Below, piece after piece: positions 1 through 5,967 of a DNA stretch of 7,015 nucleotides. The position numbers and the translations under genes were made by a program. This stretch comes from Pseudomonadota bacterium (GTDB lineage Bacteria; Pseudomonadota; Gammaproteobacteria; SZUA-229). Position 1 is the first letter of the stretch; each line of letters starts with the position of its first letter. The stretch is taken from assembly GCA_030836935.1 (NCBI GenBank), contig JAUPMA010000101.1, forward strand, positions 1-7,015, written 5' to 3'. Under the pieces are notes generated by a model. That model was not told where the DNA came from. It ran no database searches and saw nothing but the letters and a program-made list of their open reading frames with translations.

Positions 1-232
1 CTTTTTCGCCGCGAGCGCGGATTTCGGCCAGAACAACGTCTATGCCTTTTTTGTCAATAACGCGCATGCCGGCAGGGGTAACGCGCAGTTTGATAAAACA
101 GTTTTCGCTCTCAACCCAGAACCGGTGATGATGCAGATTGGGCATGAAGCGGCGTTTGGTTTTGTTGTTGGCATGAGACACATTGTGGCCGTAAAGGGGG
201 CTCTTGCCGGTAACTTGACATACTTTAGCCAT
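1..232 (-). CDS. rpmB: 50S ribosomal protein L28 (3' end cut by window edge)
   Basis: Encodes L28, a small basic protein of the large ribosomal subunit. The reading frame starts at the ATG complementary to 230-232 and runs to the window edge. 77 complete codons are visible, beginning [10 protein letters not shown] and containing [18 protein letters not shown] and [10 protein letters not shown]; the E. coli protein has 78 residues, so only the last residue or so and the stop are missing. The conserved RARGEK tail is at the edge. A good Shine-Dalgarno GGAG lies 6 nt before the ATG (about 239-242). In E. coli rpmB is followed by rpmG (L33), which would lie off the left edge here; that is an inference. 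The gene is divergent from folB, and its probable promoter lies far upstream at 375-403, giving a long structured leader. Identity is secure from near full-length similarity. Confidence 0.97.
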   Translation of the reverse strand, partial: MAKVCQVTGKSPLYGHNVSHANNKTKRRFMPNLHHHRFWVESENCFIKLRVTPAGMRVIDKKGIDVVLAEIRARGEK

Positions 233-264
233 GGGTAACTCCGAAATCTAAATTGACCGTTAAA

Positions 265-277
265 GTCGCGTAGCGAC
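265..277. repeat. Small perfect hairpin next to the rpmB start
   Basis: GTCGC (265-269) and GCGAC (273-277) are perfect inverted repeats around a 3-nt loop. The hairpin lies about 23 nt upstream of the rpmB Shine-Dalgarno, between it and the larger fold-back element. Five base pairs alone could arise by chance. Confidence 0.4.
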
Positions 278-282
278 ATTTT

Positions 283-335
283 CCTTCACCCTCGCCCGCA
301 AGCGGGAGGGGGCGGCGCCATGCGCCAGGTGAGGG
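283..335. repeat. REP-like fold-back element (three-way junction)
   Basis: An outer stem pairs 283-290 (CCTTCACC) with 328-335 (GGTGAGGG), 8 bp with one T-G wobble. Inside it are two hairpins. The first pairs CCCGC (295-299) with GCGGG (302-306) across an AA turn, extended by partly paired CTC/GGG-type flanks. The second pairs GGCGC (314-318) with GCGCC (322-326) around a CAT loop. Such GC-rich nested palindromes with CCCTCACC/GGTGAGGG ends are typical of REP-type dispersed repeats in proteobacterial genomes; assigning it to that class is inference, because copy number cannot be seen in one window. It lies between rpmB and folB, probably inside the transcribed rpmB leader. Confidence 0.6.
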
Positions 336-337
336 GA

Positions 338-351
338 ACAGCCATGGCTGT
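338..351. repeat. 14-bp perfect palindrome
   Basis: ACAGCCATGGCTGT is its own reverse complement. It lies two bases beyond the REP-like element and between that element and the rpmB promoter, near the expected transcription start. It could be part of the same repeat or a binding site for a dimeric protein; nothing in the sequence decides between these. Confidence 0.4.
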
Positions 352-374
352 GCCGTACTCGGAAAAGGGGCGCA

Positions 375-403
375 AATATAACGGATTCGCCGCTGCCAGA
401 CAA
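375..403 (-). promoter_or_regulatory. Candidate sigma70-type promoter for rpmB
   Basis: On the minus strand TTGTCT (398-403) and TATATT (375-380) are separated by exactly 17 nt, matching the -35 consensus at 4 of 6 and the -10 at 5 of 6 positions. A start near 368 would give a leader of about 135 nt that contains the fold-back element at 283-335. The strength and actual start site are inferred from sequence only. A plus-strand TATAAC (377-382) overlaps the same AT-rich patch, but I found no convincing -35 for folB. Confidence 0.5.
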
Positions 404-481
404 GTCACGATTCAGGGCGCCATGAAATAATCTGCCAAACCGGTTAGACTTCGGCCTCTCCAAAACAGGCCGGCCCGCAGT

Positions 482-835
482 ATGGACATAGTGTTTATCC
501 GTGATTTGCGCATCGAGACGGTGATTGGCGTTTACGACTGGGAGCGCAAGATTCGCCAGACTGTGAGCATTGATCTGGAAATGGGCACCGACATCCGGCT
601 CGCCGCCCAGTCGGATCATATTCAGGATACCCTCGATTACAAGGCCGTGGCCAAGCGATTGATCCAGTTCGTCGGGGACAGCGAGTTCCAGCTGGTGGAA
701 ACCCTGGCACAACGTAGCGCCGACATTATCCTTGAGGAATTCAATGTGCCCTGGCTGCGGTTGCGGCTGGCCAAGCCGGGAGCCGTCACCGGCGCACAGG
801 ATGTCGGAGTGCTGATCGAACGCAGCCGTGAGTAG
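482..835 (+). CDS. folB: Dihydroneopterin aldolase
   Basis: Cytosolic enzyme of tetrahydrofolate synthesis: it converts 7,8-dihydroneopterin to 6-hydroxymethyl-7,8-dihydropterin and glycolaldehyde. The 117-residue product begins MDIVFI exactly as E. coli FolB and has its usual length. Family landmarks are present: GVYDWE with Glu21, the LDY tyrosine Tyr53, Glu73 in the LVE motif that anchors the pterin, and Lys98 in KPGAV. The C-terminal VGVLIERSRE matches the final strand of the tunnelling fold. Many family members also epimerise dihydroneopterin. The start is supported by N-terminal agreement with the family; the Shine-Dalgarno is weak. The 3' end overlaps folK by 8 bp, so FolB and the next enzyme of the pathway are made from one message. 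No clear promoter was found in the upstream gap. Confidence 0.96.
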   Translation: MDIVFIRDLRIETVIGVYDWERKIRQTVSIDLEMGTDIRLAAQSDHIQDTLDYKAVAKRLIQFVGDSEFQLVETLAQRSADIILEEFNVPWLRLRLAKPGAVTGAQDVGVLIERSRE

Positions 836-1316
836 TGTCTTCATCAGTCTGGGCAGCAATATTGAACGCGAAGCCAATACCCGGGCGGGCGTGGCGGCAT
901 TGCGTGCCCGTTATGGCGAGTTACAGCTGTCATCGGTGTACGAGAGCGAAGCCGTCGGTTTTGCCGGTGGCAGTTTCTACAACATGGTCATTGCCCTGCA
1001 AACTGCCGAACCGGTGGAAATGGTGGCACAGGTACTGAAAAATATCGAAGAGCAGCATGGCCGATTGCGCCAGTCCCCCAAGTTTTCTTCACGCACCCTG
1101 GATCTGGATTTGCTGCTTTATGACGACCTGGTGATGCATGAGCCGGGCATCCAGATTCCGCGTGATGAAATTCTCAGGCATGCATTTGTGCTATGGCCGC
1201 TGGCCGAAGTGGCGCCGGATCTCAGGCATCCGTTGCAGAAACAAACCTATGCCGAGTTGTGGAATGCTTTTGATAAAGGCAGGCAGCAGTTGCGGCCGGT
1301 TACGTTTTGTTTCTGA
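828..1316 (+). CDS. folK: 6-hydroxymethyl-7,8-dihydropterin pyrophosphokinase (HPPK)
   Basis: Transfers pyrophosphate from ATP to 6-hydroxymethyl-7,8-dihydropterin, the product of FolB, making the substrate for dihydropteroate synthase. The product is 162 residues, normal for the family. It shows the N-terminal LGSN (8-11), the YESEAVGF and FYNMVIAL pterin-binding strands, and the HPPK signature SSRTLDLDLL (87-96) with Asp92 and Asp94 as the expected magnesium ligands; the usual GPR of this signature reads SSR here. The C-terminal half has IPRDEILRHAFVLWPLAEVAP, as in E. coli FolK. The chosen start is GTG at 828, which overlaps the last codons of folB (stop at 833-835). It gives MSSVFISLGSN, the expected N-terminus, and no strong ribosome-binding site of its own is seen, so translational coupling to folB is likely. 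Confidence 0.95.
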   Translation: MSSVFISLGSNIEREANTRAGVAALRARYGELQLSSVYESEAVGFAGGSFYNMVIALQTAEPVEMVAQVLKNIEEQHGRLRQSPKFSSRTLDLDLLLYDDLVMHEPGIQIPRDEILRHAFVLWPLAEVAPDLRHPLQKQTYAELWNAFDKGRQQLRPVTFCF

Positions 1317-1320
1317 TGTT

Positions 1321-1346
1321 TGCCGGTATTTGTTTTCATTCCGGCA
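1321..1346. terminator. Weak hairpin between convergent folK and putA
   Basis: TGCCGG (1321-1326) and CCGGCA (1341-1346) are perfect inverted repeats with a 14-nt AT-rich loop, placed in the 45-bp gap between the folK and putA stop codons. The position suits a shared terminator. There is no clean T-run after the stem on either strand, so intrinsic termination is doubtful. Confidence 0.3.
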
Positions 1347-1361
1347 TCCTTCAGGGACAGA

Positions 1362-4280
1362 TCAATCAATTTTTGGCGCAAACCCGCGCCGCAAGGTATT
1401 TTCGGTTACGCAATACGTATCCATAAACTGCAACAAATAATCTTCGCCACCCGCCTGACTGCCAAAGCCGCTCATCTTGAAACCGCCAAAAGGCTGGCGC
1501 GAAACCAGGGCGCCAGTGATTTTCCGGTTCAAATATAAATTGCCGACGCGGAATTCATGACGGGCGCGTTCAAGATGCGAAGGTTTGCGTGAATACACGC
1601 CACCGGTTAATGCGTAACGTGTATTGTTGGCCAGCTGCAAGGCATGGGAAAAATCGTCCGCCTGCAACACGGCGAGAACAGGACCAAAAATTTCTTCCTG
1701 TGCCAGCGGACTTTGCGGATCAACATGCGCAAAGATGGCGGGTTTAATGAAATAGCCGCCGCCAAGATTGCCGCTGTCGTCAAACTGAATCAATTCACCC
1801 GCCTGTTTGCCTTGCGCAATGGCCTGCATGATATTCGAGTAGGCATTTTCGTCAATTACCGGCCCCATGAAATTTCCGGGATGCTCCGGCGAACCGATAT
1901 TGAGGCTGCGCGCAGCAGCGCACAGTCTTTCAACAAAACGGTCGTGTATTTTGCCTACTGTAATCACACGCGAAGCGGCACTGCATTTTTGCCCCTGATA
2001 ACCAAATGCAGAATGGAGTGTGCCGGTAATGGCATCATCAAGATCGGCGTCACTATCAATAATCAGGGTATTTTTGCCGCCCATTTCAGCGATGACGCGC
2101 TTGATGTGCGTTTGCCCGGGCTGTAACTGGCCACCAATCTGCAGCAGTCGTGTGCCAACTTGTTGCGAACCGGTAAATGCAATGACGCTGATTTCTGCCT
2201 TGCGCGCCAGGTATTCGCCAATGCGCCGGCCTGATCCCGGTAAAAAATTCACCACCCCGGGCGGCAATCCGGAGTCAATCATCAGCTGCATGAAACGCGC
2301 GGCAATAACCGGTGTCAGCGATGATGGCTTGAGAATGACGGTGTTGCCTGCTGCCAGATTGGCGGCGAGCATTCCGGTAAGTATGGCCAGCGGGAAATTC
2401 CACGGTGGAATGACCAGGCTGACGCCACGGCCGCGGTGATAATACTGATTATGTTCACCATGCAGTTCGTTGATGTGAGGTGCAGATAATTTCTCGGCCT
2501 GGTCAGCATAATAATTGAGAAAGTCGATGGCTTCGCACACATCGCCATCGGCTTCTCGCCAGTTTTTTCCCGCTTCAAGAATTTGCCAGGCTGCAAATTC
2601 CATTCGTCGCCGGTGCAAGTTTTGCGCAATGCGCCGTAATAAATCGGCGCGGCTTCTGGCGCAACGGTTGCTCCACGCGGGAAATGCGTCAAGTGCTGCT
2701 TCGAGCGCAACATCGGCCTGTACCGGCGAAGCCTCGGCAACAATACCGATGATTTCATCAGGCTGTGCCGGGTTACGCGATTCAATCATGTCATCGCCGG
2801 CAACATGGCGGTTGTTGATAATCAGCGGATAACCTTCTCCCAGATGCTTGCGTACCTGCCTGATGGCTTCGTGAAAATCATCGCGTTCATTCTGCGCCGT
2901 AAAGCGTAATGCGGGATGGTTGCGAAATTTTTTTGTTGCATCGAGTGTGCTGTGCACCTCAGGTAGTTTTGGCGCGCTGAAATCAGGCGCGAATCCGTTT
3001 GCGGAAAAACCGGTGGTCAGCAAATTCTGGCCGGATGAATTCTCCAGCAACCGCCGCACCAGATAGGCCATGCCCGGCAGGGTATCGCCATACGGTACAT
3101 AGACGCGCAACCGGTAACCCATTTTGACAATGGTCTGTTTGAGATGATCGGCCATGCCATGCAGCATCTGGAATTCAAACCGGTCGGGGCTGATTTTGTA
3201 TTGCTCTGCCATGGCCATGGCGCAAGCCAGGCTGCGCGGATTGTGTCCGGCTACGGCTGTTTCGATGTGCGGATAATTTTCAAACAGGATTTGCAAGCAT
3301 TTTTCATAATGAATGTCGGTTTCATCTTTATGTTGCCATACCGGGCAGGGCCAGCCGTTTTGTTTTGCAATAACGGTTTCATAATCCCAGTAGGCACCGC
3401 GCACCAGTCGTACAGTCACTGGCGTGCCGCGATTTTTTGCCCAGTTGATCAATGTCTGCAAGTCATCAACGGTGTCACGCAAATAGGCTTGCAGGGCAAT
3501 GCCGGCATCAGGCCAGTTGCGAAATTCCTTTTCCATAAGAAGTTCACGAAAACATTGCAGCACAATGTGCTTGTAATCGTATTGTTCCATGTCGATGGTG
3601 ACGAAAGCGCCGCGTTTTTTTGCCAGCTGAAAAATTGGCCGTAATTTTTCAGCTATGGCCAGGCGGCTGCCGGCGGGATCGGCGGTGGTGATTTGTGAAT
3701 GCAGCGAAGACAGTTTGATGGAAACATTCAGCCGTGGTGAAACGCGGCCGTGGTGGTTGTCGAGCAGATCATGCTGAGTCCAGTGCGTGAGCGGTTCGTC
3801 CAGCGCATTCATCATGGTCAGATAATCGTGCTGATAGGTTTCACATTCGCTCTCGCACAGACTGGCCTCGCCAAGCAAGTCCAGCGAAAAGTTCATTTGT
3901 CGATGACGTAAACCGCTGACAGTGGCAAGCGCCTGATGCAAGCGGCTGCCGCCCATGAAACGGCGTGACAATATGCGCAAGGCATGGCGCACAGTCGGTG
4001 CTGCAATGTGTGCAGCCCATAGATTGTCGGAATGTTTCAGGCTCCAGGCAGCAAATTGCGGCAGTTCCAGCTGGCCGAAATATTCCTGAAGATGCTGCGC
4101 CAGTTGCTGGTCATCATTGAGAACGGGCAGGGTGTCAATAAAACGCAGAGCCTGAATGCGAAAGGTTTCATCGCTGATGAGACGGTAAATTAAATCGTCC
4201 AGCCAGCCACTGTTTTTTTGCTGGCCGATGCATGCGGACAGTTGCTGGCCAAAAACAGTTATGCGGTCTTCAGGTGACAT
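1362..4280 (-). CDS. putA: Bifunctional proline dehydrogenase / L-glutamate-gamma-semialdehyde dehydrogenase (compact PutA)
   Basis: Oxidises proline to glutamate in two steps: FAD-dependent proline dehydrogenase, passing electrons to the quinone pool, then NAD-dependent oxidation of glutamate semialdehyde. The product is 972 residues. After an N-terminal helical segment (about 1-125), the PRODH barrel (about 130-425) shows NFSLDLLGEA (130-139), SIKLSSL with Lys189, RLVRGAYWDYE (291-301), YVPYGD (394-399) and YLVRRLLEN (406-414) with the paired arginines expected to bind the proline carboxylate. The aldehyde dehydrogenase part (about 490-965) shows PWNFP with Asn628, FTGSQQVG (702-709), the general base Glu732 in AEMGGKN, catalytic Cys766 in GQKC, EEIFGPV, and RQPFGGFKMSG near the end. 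E. coli PutA has about 1,320 residues; this one lacks the ribbon-helix-helix repressor domain and the long C-terminal extension, so it should not regulate its own gene. The ATG at 4280 has no evident Shine-Dalgarno, but no other start codon suits better. Confidence 0.94.
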   Translation of the reverse strand: MSPEDRITVFGQQLSACIGQQKNSGWLDDLIYRLISDETFRIQALRFIDTLPVLNDDQQLAQHLQEYFGQLELPQFAAWSLKHSDNLWAAHIAAPTVRHALRILSRRFMGGSRLHQALATVSGLRHRQMNFSLDLLGEASLCESECETYQHDYLTMMNALDEPLTHWTQHDLLDNHHGRVSPRLNVSIKLSSLHSQITTADPAGSRLAIAEKLRPIFQLAKKRGAFVTIDMEQYDYKHIVLQCFRELLMEKEFRNWPDAGIALQAYLRDTVDDLQTLINWAKNRGTPVTVRLVRGAYWDYETVIAKQNGWPCPVWQHKDETDIHYEKCLQILFENYPHIETAVAGHNPRSLACAMAMAEQYKISPDRFEFQMLHGMADHLKQTIVKMGYRLRVYVPYGDTLPGMAYLVRRLLENSSGQNLLTTGFSANGFAPDFSAPKLPEVHSTLDATKKFRNHPALRFTAQNERDDFHEAIRQVRKHLGEGYPLIINNRHVAGDDMIESRNPAQPDEIIGIVAEASPVQADVALEAALDAFPAWSNRCARSRADLLRRIAQNLHRRRMEFAAWQILEAGKNWREADGDVCEAIDFLNYYADQAEKLSAPHINELHGEHNQYYHRGRGVSLVIPPWNFPLAILTGMLAANLAAGNTVILKPSSLTPVIAARFMQLMIDSGLPPGVVNFLPGSGRRIGEYLARKAEISVIAFTGSQQVGTRLLQIGGQLQPGQTHIKRVIAEMGGKNTLIIDSDADLDDAITGTLHSAFGYQGQKCSAASRVITVGKIHDRFVERLCAAARSLNIGSPEHPGNFMGPVIDENAYSNIMQAIAQGKQAGELIQFDDSGNLGGGYFIKPAIFAHVDPQSPLAQEEIFGPVLAVLQADDFSHALQLANNTRYALTGGVYSRKPSHLERARHEFRVGNLYLNRKITGALVSRQPFGGFKMSGFGSQAGGEDYLLQFMDTYCVTENTLRRGFAPKID

Positions 4281-4357
4281 ACCGGGACATTTGTCATCTT
4301 GTAGGGAATGCTGGAATACAGTGTGTGATTTTTGCAGTGGGTGTGGTGTTGTTGCCG

Positions 4358-4388
4358 TGAGTAAACAATTTTCTTGTTACGTTACTCA
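4358..4388. other. Hairpin at the 3' end of the PilZ gene
   Basis: TGAGTAA (4358-4364) pairs with TTACTCA (4382-4388), and inside it ACAA (4365-4368) pairs with TTGT (4374-4377), leaving a 5-nt loop and a 4-nt bulge. One arm contains the PilZ stop codon. It lies between the PilZ gene and putA, which share a strand. No T-run follows on the minus strand, so it may be an mRNA end-stabiliser or a partial terminator rather than a strong intrinsic terminator. Confidence 0.4.
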
Positions 4389-4666
4389 ATGAATTCCAGA
4401 CCCATGCCATCCGGATCATGGCGTACCACCTTTGCCCGGTTAACCGGCGGTTCTTCGCCATCGCCAAGCTGGTTTTTCAGTCGCACTTTTACTTCGGTGC
4501 CAACAGCAGGCAGCTTGACTTCGTCAATCACCAGAAACAGCCCCCCGTCACTGATGTTTTTGGTGCGTACAATTTGCGGTGCTGCGCCAGGCAGGGTGAG
4601 TTCGATTTCAACAACCAGTCCGATACGCAGGTGGCGACGCAGTTCGCTGCTGGAGAGTTTGCTCAT
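4382..4666 (-). CDS. Single-domain PilZ protein (probable cyclic-di-GMP receptor)
   Basis: A 94-residue protein consisting of little more than a PilZ domain, the family that binds the second messenger cyclic-di-GMP. Both ligand motifs are visible: RxxxR at Arg10-Arg14 near the N-terminus, and the (D/N)xSxxG motif as NISDGG (37-42). The remainder follows the PilZ beta-barrel pattern, ending with DPDGMGLEFIE, a common C-terminal strand. No signal peptide or membrane segment is present, so it is cytosolic. The downstream target cannot be told from sequence; single-domain PilZ proteins act on motility, polysaccharide export or other partners. It is transcribed towards putA with a 101-bp gap, and is divergent from comF. 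The start at 4666 places RxxxR at the usual distance from the N-terminus; the Shine-Dalgarno is weak. Confidence 0.88.
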   Translation of the reverse strand: MSKLSSSELRRHLRIGLVVEIELTLPGAAPQIVRTKNISDGGLFLVIDEVKLPAVGTEVKVRLKNQLGDGEEPPVNRAKVVRHDPDGMGLEFIE

Positions 4667-4703
4667 GGGGTGTCTTCATTTGTTGAAGGTGGACGGTGTT
4701 CTG

Positions 4704-4732
4704 AATATAGCCAGCAATCTGCAATTTGCACA
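4704..4732 (-). promoter_or_regulatory. Possible promoter for the PilZ gene
   Basis: On the minus strand TATATT (4704-4709) matches the -10 consensus at 5 of 6 positions, and TGTGCA (4727-4732) sits 17 nt upstream as a poor -35 (3 of 6). The start would be about 30 nt before the PilZ ATG. It is based only on hexamer match and position in the divergent PilZ-comF gap. Confidence 0.35.
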
Positions 4733-4793
4733 GCCGATACGCATCCGGGCCGCCGCCAAAGCAAATGGCGCGGTTGTTTTCAGGCGGGCGCTG

Positions 4794-4799
4794 TATAAA
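4794..4799 (+). promoter_or_regulatory. Possible -10 element for comF
   Basis: TATAAA lies about 38 nt before the comF start codon, matching the -10 consensus at 5 of 6 positions. No good -35 is seen at the right spacing: TTGTTT is upstream but only 14 nt away. An activator may be needed, or this may be chance. Confidence 0.3.
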
Positions 4800-4825
4800 A
4801 ATTCGTGCAGTTTTACAACCGGATC

Positions 4826-4831
4826 AGGGAG
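4826..4831 (+). promoter_or_regulatory. Ribosome-binding site that fixes the comF start
   Basis: AGGGAG ends 5 nt before the ATG at 4837. The frame is open further upstream, to an ATG at 4726, but that extension has no conserved sequence. This strong site and the family-typical N-terminus after it favour 4837. Confidence 0.7.
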
Positions 4832-4836
4832 ACATC

Positions 4837-5538
4837 ATGTTCGCAGGGATCAGCAAGATTTTATATCCGCCATCCTGTTTGCTGTGCGGTGCGGCCACAA
4901 GCCACGGCTTGTGTGCCGATTGTGCGGCGGAATTGCCCGGGAATCACTGCGCCTGTACCCGTTGTGCCTTGCCGCTGTTTGATACCGAACAGGGTATGTG
5001 TGGCCGTTGCCTGAAAAAAGCGCCGGTCTATGATGGTGCGTGGAGTCCTTTTGTTTATGCGCAGCCGATTGAGTGGATGATTGCACGGCTCAAATTCAAT
5101 GCCCGGTTGCGGCTGGCAAATGTGCTGGCGGATTTGATGTTGCAGCGACTGCCGGTGCCGGCGGCAAAACCCGATTGCATCATGCCGGTTCCCTTGCACA
5201 ACCAGCGCTTGCGGCAAAGAGGTTTTAACCAGTCTGTGGAACTGGCAAAACCGCTGGCGCGTGCCCTGAATGTGCCGCTGGACGTCAGCAGTTGCCGGCG
5301 GTTGCGGGCAACGCCGCCGCAAACCGGCATGAGTGCCTTGCAGCGTCGCCGCAATCTGCGCGGTGCTTTCGATTTTCAGAACCGGCGGTGTTACCGTTAT
5401 GTGGTGTTGTTTGATGATGTTATGACTACCGGTGCCACACTCAATGAACTGGCGGGCCTGCTCAAGCGTAACGGGGTGCAGCGGGTGGATGTCTGGAGTC
5501 TGGCGCGGGCGCAGCGCAACAACAAAAAACAGGATTGA
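4837..5538 (+). CDS. comF: ComF/GntX family phosphoribosyltransferase-like protein
   Basis: A 233-residue protein of the ComF family, which includes Haemophilus ComF, linked to DNA uptake and natural transformation, and E. coli GntX (YhgH, 227 residues), linked to use of DNA as nutrient. The N-terminal part carries four CxxC pairs (Cys14/17, 26/29, 40/43, 55/58) expected to bind zinc. The C-terminal part is a type I phosphoribosyltransferase fold: PVPLHNQRLRQRGFNQS (117-133) is highly conserved in the family, and VVLFDDVMTTGAT (189-201) is the PRPP-binding loop with Asp193-Asp194. The exact biochemical role of the family is still uncertain. The gene stands alone, divergent from the PilZ gene and convergent with the cold-shock gene. 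In many gammaproteobacteria it lies beside bioH or nfuA; here it does not. Its presence alone does not prove competence. Confidence 0.93.
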   Translation: MFAGISKILYPPSCLLCGAATSHGLCADCAAELPGNHCACTRCALPLFDTEQGMCGRCLKKAPVYDGAWSPFVYAQPIEWMIARLKFNARLRLANVLADLMLQRLPVPAAKPDCIMPVPLHNQRLRQRGFNQSVELAKPLARALNVPLDVSSCRRLRATPPQTGMSALQRRRNLRGAFDFQNRRCYRYVVLFDDVMTTGATLNELAGLLKRNGVQRVDVWSLARAQRNNKKQD

Positions 5539-5625
5539 TACAGTGGAGGTGCCGGTGTTCTGCGCTGGTAGCACAGCTCAGGAGTCAATACATTCGATAC
5601 CCGCCGGCAGTCGGGTGGAAGCCGT

Positions 5626-5660
5626 AAAAAAAGAATAAATGAGCGGCATTCCATTGCCGC
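5626..5660 (-). terminator. Intrinsic terminator of the cold-shock gene
   Basis: On the minus strand a perfect 6-bp GC-rich stem, GCGGCA/TGCCGC (5655-5660 with 5643-5648), has a 6-nt loop and is followed by a T-rich stretch ending in seven T (A-run 5626-5632 on the plus strand). It begins 16 bp after the csp stop codon. The T7 run is about 10 nt from the stem, but the bases between are also T-rich. The rest of the 5539-5675 gap holds nothing I can name; no separate comF terminator is evident. Confidence 0.6.
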
Positions 5661-5675
5661 GTGACCGGAAGGTAA

Positions 5676-5885
5676 TCAGATAACGATAACGTTTGCTGCG
5701 GTCAGACCTTTATCACTTGTAGTGATAGTAAAGCTGACGCTCTGACCTTCTTTCAGGGTCTTGAATCCGTCGCCGGTAATAGCGCGGAAATGCACAAATA
5801 CGTCAGGGCCATTTTTCTGCTGAAGAAAACCATAGCCTTTCTTTTCGTTGAACCATTTAACGGTTCCTGTAACCTGCTCAGACAT
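5676..5885 (-). CDS. cspA: Cold-shock domain protein (CspA family)
   Basis: A 69-residue single cold-shock domain that binds single-stranded RNA and DNA, usually acting as an RNA chaperone that melts secondary structure or as an antiterminator. RNP1 is KGYGFL (16-21) and RNP2 is DVFVHF (28-33), with Trp11 and the aromatic residues of the binding face present. The end reads [11 protein letters not shown], as in most family members. GAGG lies 5 nt before the ATG, so the start is firm. The gene has its own terminator and likely promoter, so it is probably monocistronic. The predicted leader is only about 38 nt, much shorter than the roughly 160-nt thermosensing leader of E. coli cspA, so it may behave as a constitutive paralogue such as CspC or CspE. 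Which paralogue it is cannot be settled. Confidence 0.96.
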   Translation of the reverse strand: MSEQVTGTVKWFNEKKGYGFLQQKNGPDVFVHFRAITGDGFKTLKEGQSVSFTITTSDKGLTAANVIVI

Positions 5886-5929
5886 GTAAACCTCGAAAAA
5901 TAATAAGTAACGCCAACAATGGCCGCGCC

Positions 5930-5960
5930 ACTATATCAAAACTCTACCTCAAGTACGCAA
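5930..5960 (-). promoter_or_regulatory. Candidate extended -10 promoter of the cold-shock gene
   Basis: On the minus strand TGA-TATAGT (5930-5938) is an extended -10: the TG motif is correctly placed and the hexamer matches 5 of 6. A TTGCGT (5955-5960) lies 19 nt upstream, longer than ideal, which the extended -10 could offset. The start would be near 5923. The promoter occupies the 82-bp gap after the ubiA stop, where no ubiA terminator hairpin is seen. Confidence 0.5.
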
Positions 5961-5967
5961 TGATTTT

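Noticed and set aside
265..351. CRISPR-like or attachment-site reading of the rpmB-folB palindromes
   Set aside because: The units differ in sequence and no direct repeats with spacers, integrase or tRNA end are present.
260..877. Open frame of 205 codons on the minus strand opposite folB
   Set aside because: It lies antisense to a certain folB and runs through the palindromic repeat; its translation shows no recognisable domain.
3144..3644. Plus-strand open frame of 166 codons inside putA
   Set aside because: It is antisense to conserved PRODH motifs of putA and has no recognisable family features; other frames inside putA (such as 1644-2126 and 2020-2439) were rejected for the same reason.
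4726..4836. Upstream extension of comF from the ATG at 4726
   Set aside because: The extra 37 residues lack family similarity, include the likely -10 region, and the strong AGGGAG ribosome-binding site belongs to the ATG at 4837.
4861..5574. Minus-strand open frame of 237 codons opposite comF
   Set aside because: The plus strand carries CxxC pairs and a PRPP motif of ComF; the antisense product is low-complexity and unrecognisable.
5565..5590. tRNA-like string GGTAGCACAGCTCAGG
   Set aside because: It recalls a D-arm, but no acceptor stem, anticodon arm or T-loop could be placed around it.
5543..5638. Short GTG-initiated frame of 31 codons after comF
   Set aside because: It has no convincing ribosome-binding site and no recognised similarity, and its end overlaps the A-run of the csp terminator.
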